From assembly GCA_914767715.1 (NCBI GenBank), contig OU612071.1:12507493-12571492 (forward strand): a stretch of DNA of 64,000 bases, given 5' to 3'. Shown here piece after piece: positions 62,001-64,000 of this stretch. The notes below the pieces were generated by a model, which saw nothing but the letters and a program-made list of their open reading frames with translations, ran no database searches and was not told where the DNA came from. Numbering within the stretch: the stretch's first letter is position 1; every line of letters begins with the position of its first letter. Position numbers and translations under genes: made by a program. Source of the DNA: Membranipora membranacea. Lineage: Eukaryota; Bryozoa; Gymnolaemata; Cheilostomatida; Membraniporidae.

Positions 62001-63712
62001 GAAAGTTTGTAAGCGTCAAACTTTCCCGATTCTATCCCAGACGGACCCAGACAGTCTGGGATTGTGTCATTTTCTGGTTCACATTGACTGGGATGGCTAT
62101 CTGAGATGGCTATCTGGGATGGCTATCTGGGATGGCTATCTGGGATGGCTATCTGAGATGGCTATCTGGGATGGCTATCTGGGATGGCTATCTGGGATGA
62201 ATGTTATAATGTGACTGGGATAAGCATCTGGGATGGCTATCTGGGATGGCTATCTGGGATGGATATCTGGGATGGCTATCTGAGATGGCTATCTGGTATG
62301 GCTATCTGGGATGGCTATCTGGGATGGCTATCTGGGATGGCTATCTGAGATGGCTATCTGGGATGGCTATCTGGGATGAATGTTATAATGTGACTGGGAT
62401 AAGCATCTGGGATGGCATCCTAGTGTCATCTGGGACAACATTAAGTCACTCCAAAATTATCAAGATTAAACTCTAGGTTATAATTAATCTTCTATCAACC
62501 TCACTAACTTTGAGGCAATATCTACGGCAATATATTGAAGTTGTCTACTACTTGAAAATATTATGGAAACACAGTGCGGAGCACTATAGCCGTCGAGCAG
62601 TGCATATTGAGCACTGGATTATTTTTTTAAACGATTTTGAGTTCCTAGGATTTCATCTTGTGATAATTTCAATTACAATAGGTTGTCATCCAACGCCACA
62701 GAAAACGTTAACCTTACAAAGGTGATAGAATCTGACGTTAGCTTACATTAGGTCGGGTACTATTTTCATGAGAAGTTGGAACACAGCTTTAGTGATCAGT
62801 ACTTTGTATGTTTTCTCACATCCTCTGTTGTAATGATTTAATAAAGTCTTCACCATGTTCTCAGCGCTAGAGAATATTCTATATGTCGCCACAAAGGTGG
62901 CTACTAGAGCTGCAATAAAAACATGGATTCGTCTAGCTGAAATCCAACATTAATAAAAGTGTTGGATCTCAGCTAGATTTTAAAGGCAGCTGATTTGTCA
63001 GGGTCAACTTTTGTCATCACTAATGGAAGATAGCTGGGGAAGAAGATACTCTCTACTTTTTGAGAGTTCATATAACTCCATGCAAAGCTGCTTGCTAGAT
63101 GTTTTGATGCACAACTCTCTATTTAAATTATTGACTGGTGGCTCTGCTGGGCAAAGCCTAGCTGTGTCAGCAGTGGTTTAAGGCCTAACTCGTAGACCAA
63201 GATTTGATAGACTACGAATCAATGAAAGTGTGTATCTCAGAGGCACAATGGCATGTTGAAGGAGAGAGCCAATTCAAGGTTACACGGTACTTTCCTGTGC
63301 CACTTCACTATTTATTATCTTAATATGATTTTCCATTCAATGGCCAGGCATTGGAACACTTTCCCACCCACCAGCCAATCAACGCCAACACATTGCCTAC
63401 ATCCAACTAGACCAAGTTTGGTTCATTTGCCTGCATTCAGAGTTGTTCCCTTCCACTGGTCACTCAGCAGCATAACCAGTGGAATGGAGCAACTGGAATG
63501 CAGGCAAATGGATTAAACTATATCTACATCTGACACTCACCCTCCACATCAAGTTTGACGGCGTTAGATTTCTTCTTCTCTATGTTGAGACACTGAGTAA
63601 TTAGTTCGTCGATGTCGATGAGGTCCGGCTCCTTCTCAGCGGCAAGGACTGCCGAAGTTATCCCAGATAAGTCTACGTACACATAATCATCATTAGTGGT
63701 GCTCGGCTCCGA
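56069..63712 (-). CDS. REM/RasGEF-domain guanine nucleotide exchange factor, 5'-partial (9 exons visible)
   Basis: Exons in coding order: 63712-63541, 62909-62747, 61097-60924, 60445-60313, 59797-59660, 59073-58960, 58205-58075, 56773-56642, 56186-56069. All are GT-AG and in phase, giving 424 residues plus stop; the first visible exon opens at phase 0 with no start codon, so the gene continues past the window. Known: REM plus CDC25-type RasGEF catalyse GDP release from Ras/Ral/Rap GTPases. Seen: REM-like ALVATFVATYRIFSSAENMV at about residue 58; start of the catalytic domain DLAEQMTLLDSWFYEKV (181-197); LRKLNNYGTFFLYIAVVENA, the usual L-x-x-LNN core; then YKDLLLNN...LYKRNLS and IPDLNLMFVSMRR...INFQK near the end. 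The fold order fits but many positions diverge (for example no PSR-type or GLNSS motif), so catalytic activity and the RalGDS-like assignment are uncertain. No PDZ, DH or Ras-association domain is visible downstream. Introns carry a fold-back element, a U2-headed SINE pair and an exon-fragment duplicate. Confidence 0.75.
56445..56520 (+). repeat. Three 25-26-bp repeats (GGTATTTTTCAGAGTATTT)
   Basis: Three tandem units with acceptor-like TTTTTCAG on the + strand, in an intron of the minus-strand RasGEF gene. Confidence 0.75.
57005..57130. mobile_element. Palindromic MITE
   Basis: AGTCTAAGTGCTCGGACGGC ... GCAATGCGAGTTA pairs with TAACTCGCATTGC ... CTGAGCACTTAGACT, with inner CACTCATT/AATGAGTG. 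Directly precedes the U2-headed SINE. Confidence 0.75.
57158..57385 (+). mobile_element. SINE with U2 snRNA-derived head
   Basis: Begins TCGCTTCTCGGCCTATTGGC then TAAGATCAAAG, the 5' end of U2 snRNA (normally ATCGCTTCTCGGCCTTTTGG, then CTAAGATCAA). After about 35 bp it departs into a private body: TTAGTGCC, GTTTCTTGCAGC, TAGGAGGTCCTCCATGG, CCTCATACTGAG-type sequence in reverse, and a CTTCTGTTACTTA tail. The full U2 fold (Sm site, stem-loops III-IV) is absent, so it is not a U2 gene. Confidence 0.8.
57584..58062 (+). mobile_element. MITE family B copy split by a SINE, abutting a RasGEF splice donor
   Basis: Halves 57584-57714 and 57966-58062. Flanks CTGCGCAC (57576-57583) and CTGCTCAC (58063-58070) agree at seven of eight bases. 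The right flank overlaps intron positions +5 and +6 of the minus-strand donor at 58069-58074. Confidence 0.8.
57715..57965 (-). mobile_element. SINE with U2 snRNA-derived head, with target duplication
   Basis: Reverse of 57158-57385: minus strand reads ATCGCTTCTCGGCCTATTGG then CTAAGATCAAAGTGTC, body, and tail CCTCTGTTTTGTTATAAAC. It is flanked by TATAAATAAGGGG on both sides (57702-57714, 57966-57978), an exact 13-bp duplication inside a family B MITE. An extra GCTAAGATCAAAG lies upstream of the head, suggesting a tandem partial U2 head. Confidence 0.85.
59925..60060 (+). repeat. Three 45-bp repeats
   Basis: Units start at about 59925, 59971 and 60016 with CTCACAATT(C/T)GAAAGAAGAATGC. The period of 45 keeps one frame open and gives a false repetitive peptide. 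RasGEF intron. Confidence 0.85.
60610..60645. repeat. CCGGT pentanucleotide run
   Basis: Seven CCGGT/CCAGT units in a row, beside a TAGGCAAATTGGATCATGC motif related to the hairpin family at 63425. Confidence 0.8.
61108..61206 (+). mobile_element. Partial MITE family C copy beside a RasGEF acceptor
   Basis: ATCACTGATATATATCATATG, then GACCCTGAACAAGCG, starting about 10 bp from the acceptor of the 61097-60924 exon. Confidence 0.6.
61361..61421 (-). pseudogene. Duplicate of the 5' part of a RasGEF exon
   Basis: About 60 bp matching 61051-61111 with a handful of substitutions, including the acceptor (CCACCAG here, CCACTAG in the exon) and coding for EAELALCRTALDTWENRV versus EAELSLCSTALDTWENRV. 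Similarity stops at both sides. The open frame runs on about 20 codons with no good donor to a stop at 61303. A decoy or alternative terminal exon is possible; a dead partial duplicate is more likely. Confidence 0.75.
61494..61690 (-). mobile_element. MITE family B copy
   Basis: CACACTGACATCGAGATTAA at the left, CTCTCTATTGATCAGAGATA near the right; its right end runs into the fold-back element at 61703. Confidence 0.65.
61703..62437. mobile_element. Fold-back element with arms of 13-bp tandem repeats
   Basis: 735 bp. Outer ends TGTCCCAGATGACACTAG and reverse complement; then GCTTATCCCAGTCACATTAT; then tandem 13-mers (CCCAGATAGCCAT at left, ATGGCTATCTGGG at right); and a long, nearly perfect central palindrome (about 61936-62090) around a short loop near 62012. 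Flanked by ACAT on both sides. The right arm has an internal duplication (two copies of GGATGAATGTTATAATGTG). Architecture matches foldback-type transposons of other animals. The repeated Trp/Gly open frames on both strands are artefacts. Confidence 0.8.
63425..63512. mobile_element. Small hairpin MITE (CATTTGCCTGCATTC)
   Basis: CATTTGCCTGCATTCAGAGTTG with CCACTGG pairs with CCAGTGG and CAACTGGAATGCAGGCAAATG. Diverged copies at 45510-45600 and 55105-55175, with isolated arms near 42955, 60655 and 63785, mark a scattered family. Confidence 0.7.
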
Positions 63713-64000
63713 CTACACAAAACAATTCGGGAAATAAATAAATCGTGTGTTAAACGTCCACTTGGTGATTTCCAGGTTCGCAGTTGATCCAATTCGCCTG
63801 AATTCCATGTCTTTCATATTCTATTGACAAATTGAATCATAGTTAACTTTGCTCTTTCCCTCAAGTGCTTAAAGTAAACATCAGTCAATGCAGAAATTGC
63901 AATGTAATGAGTATTTAAAGTTAAGGACAGTTGTTTGAGTTAACTTTCCTTTGTTTGTAGGAAGACAACTTCATACACATTGATATAAATACTAATAAAT

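Noticed and set aside
61697-62476. GYLGWLSGMAIWD-type repeat proteins on both strands, reminiscent of ice-binding repeats
   Set aside because: They are translations of the 13-bp units of the fold-back element and appear on both strands because the element is a palindrome.

Overview
This is a eukaryotic, almost certainly invertebrate metazoan, chromosome segment. Genes are split into short exons (34 to 318 nt) with GT-AG introns of roughly 0.3 to 3 kb. The DNA is AT-rich. The introns are packed with small inverted-repeat elements, tRNA- and snRNA-headed SINEs and minisatellites. I cannot name the species; nothing here looks prokaryotic, viral or plant-like.

Layout: (1) 1-725 has no gene, only a near-perfect 37-bp hairpin. 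(2) 726-11626 is a 10.9-kb insertion with inverted arms of about 1.8 kb flanked by an exact 10-bp target duplication; its interior holds a decayed reading frame and nested repeats. (3) 12621-27875 (+) is a complete nine-exon mRNA cap guanine-N7 methyltransferase (RNMT). (4) 27876-32586 is the RNMT 3' UTR plus repeat-rich spacer, ending in a 9-bp array about 50 bp before the next start codon. (5) 32587-46092 (+) is a complete fourteen-exon DOMON/copper type II ascorbate-dependent monooxygenase of the MOXD1/DBH-like family. (6) 46093-49235 is spacer with a 6 x 70-bp minisatellite. (7) 49236-55582 (+) is a five-exon gene for a basic protein I do not recognise. (8) 56069-63712 (-) is the 3' part of a gene with REM and RasGEF domains; its 5' end lies beyond the window. 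Genes (7) and (8) converge, with about 490 bp between stop codons.

All exon joins reported were read by hand. Splice phases agree at every junction, and for RNMT and MOXD1 the joined proteins follow the family from end to end. The four genes show no shared pathway: nuclear mRNA capping, secretory-pathway copper oxidation, an unknown, and small-GTPase activation. They look like ordinary unrelated neighbours.

The unusual biology is in the non-coding part: SINE copies whose 5' head is the start of U2 snRNA, a long-TIR element with 10-bp target duplication, a fold-back element made of 13-bp repeats, small elements inserted right at 5' splice sites (in two cases with the target duplication reaching into the splice site), and a triplicated exon-end/splice-donor unit in the monooxygenase gene.
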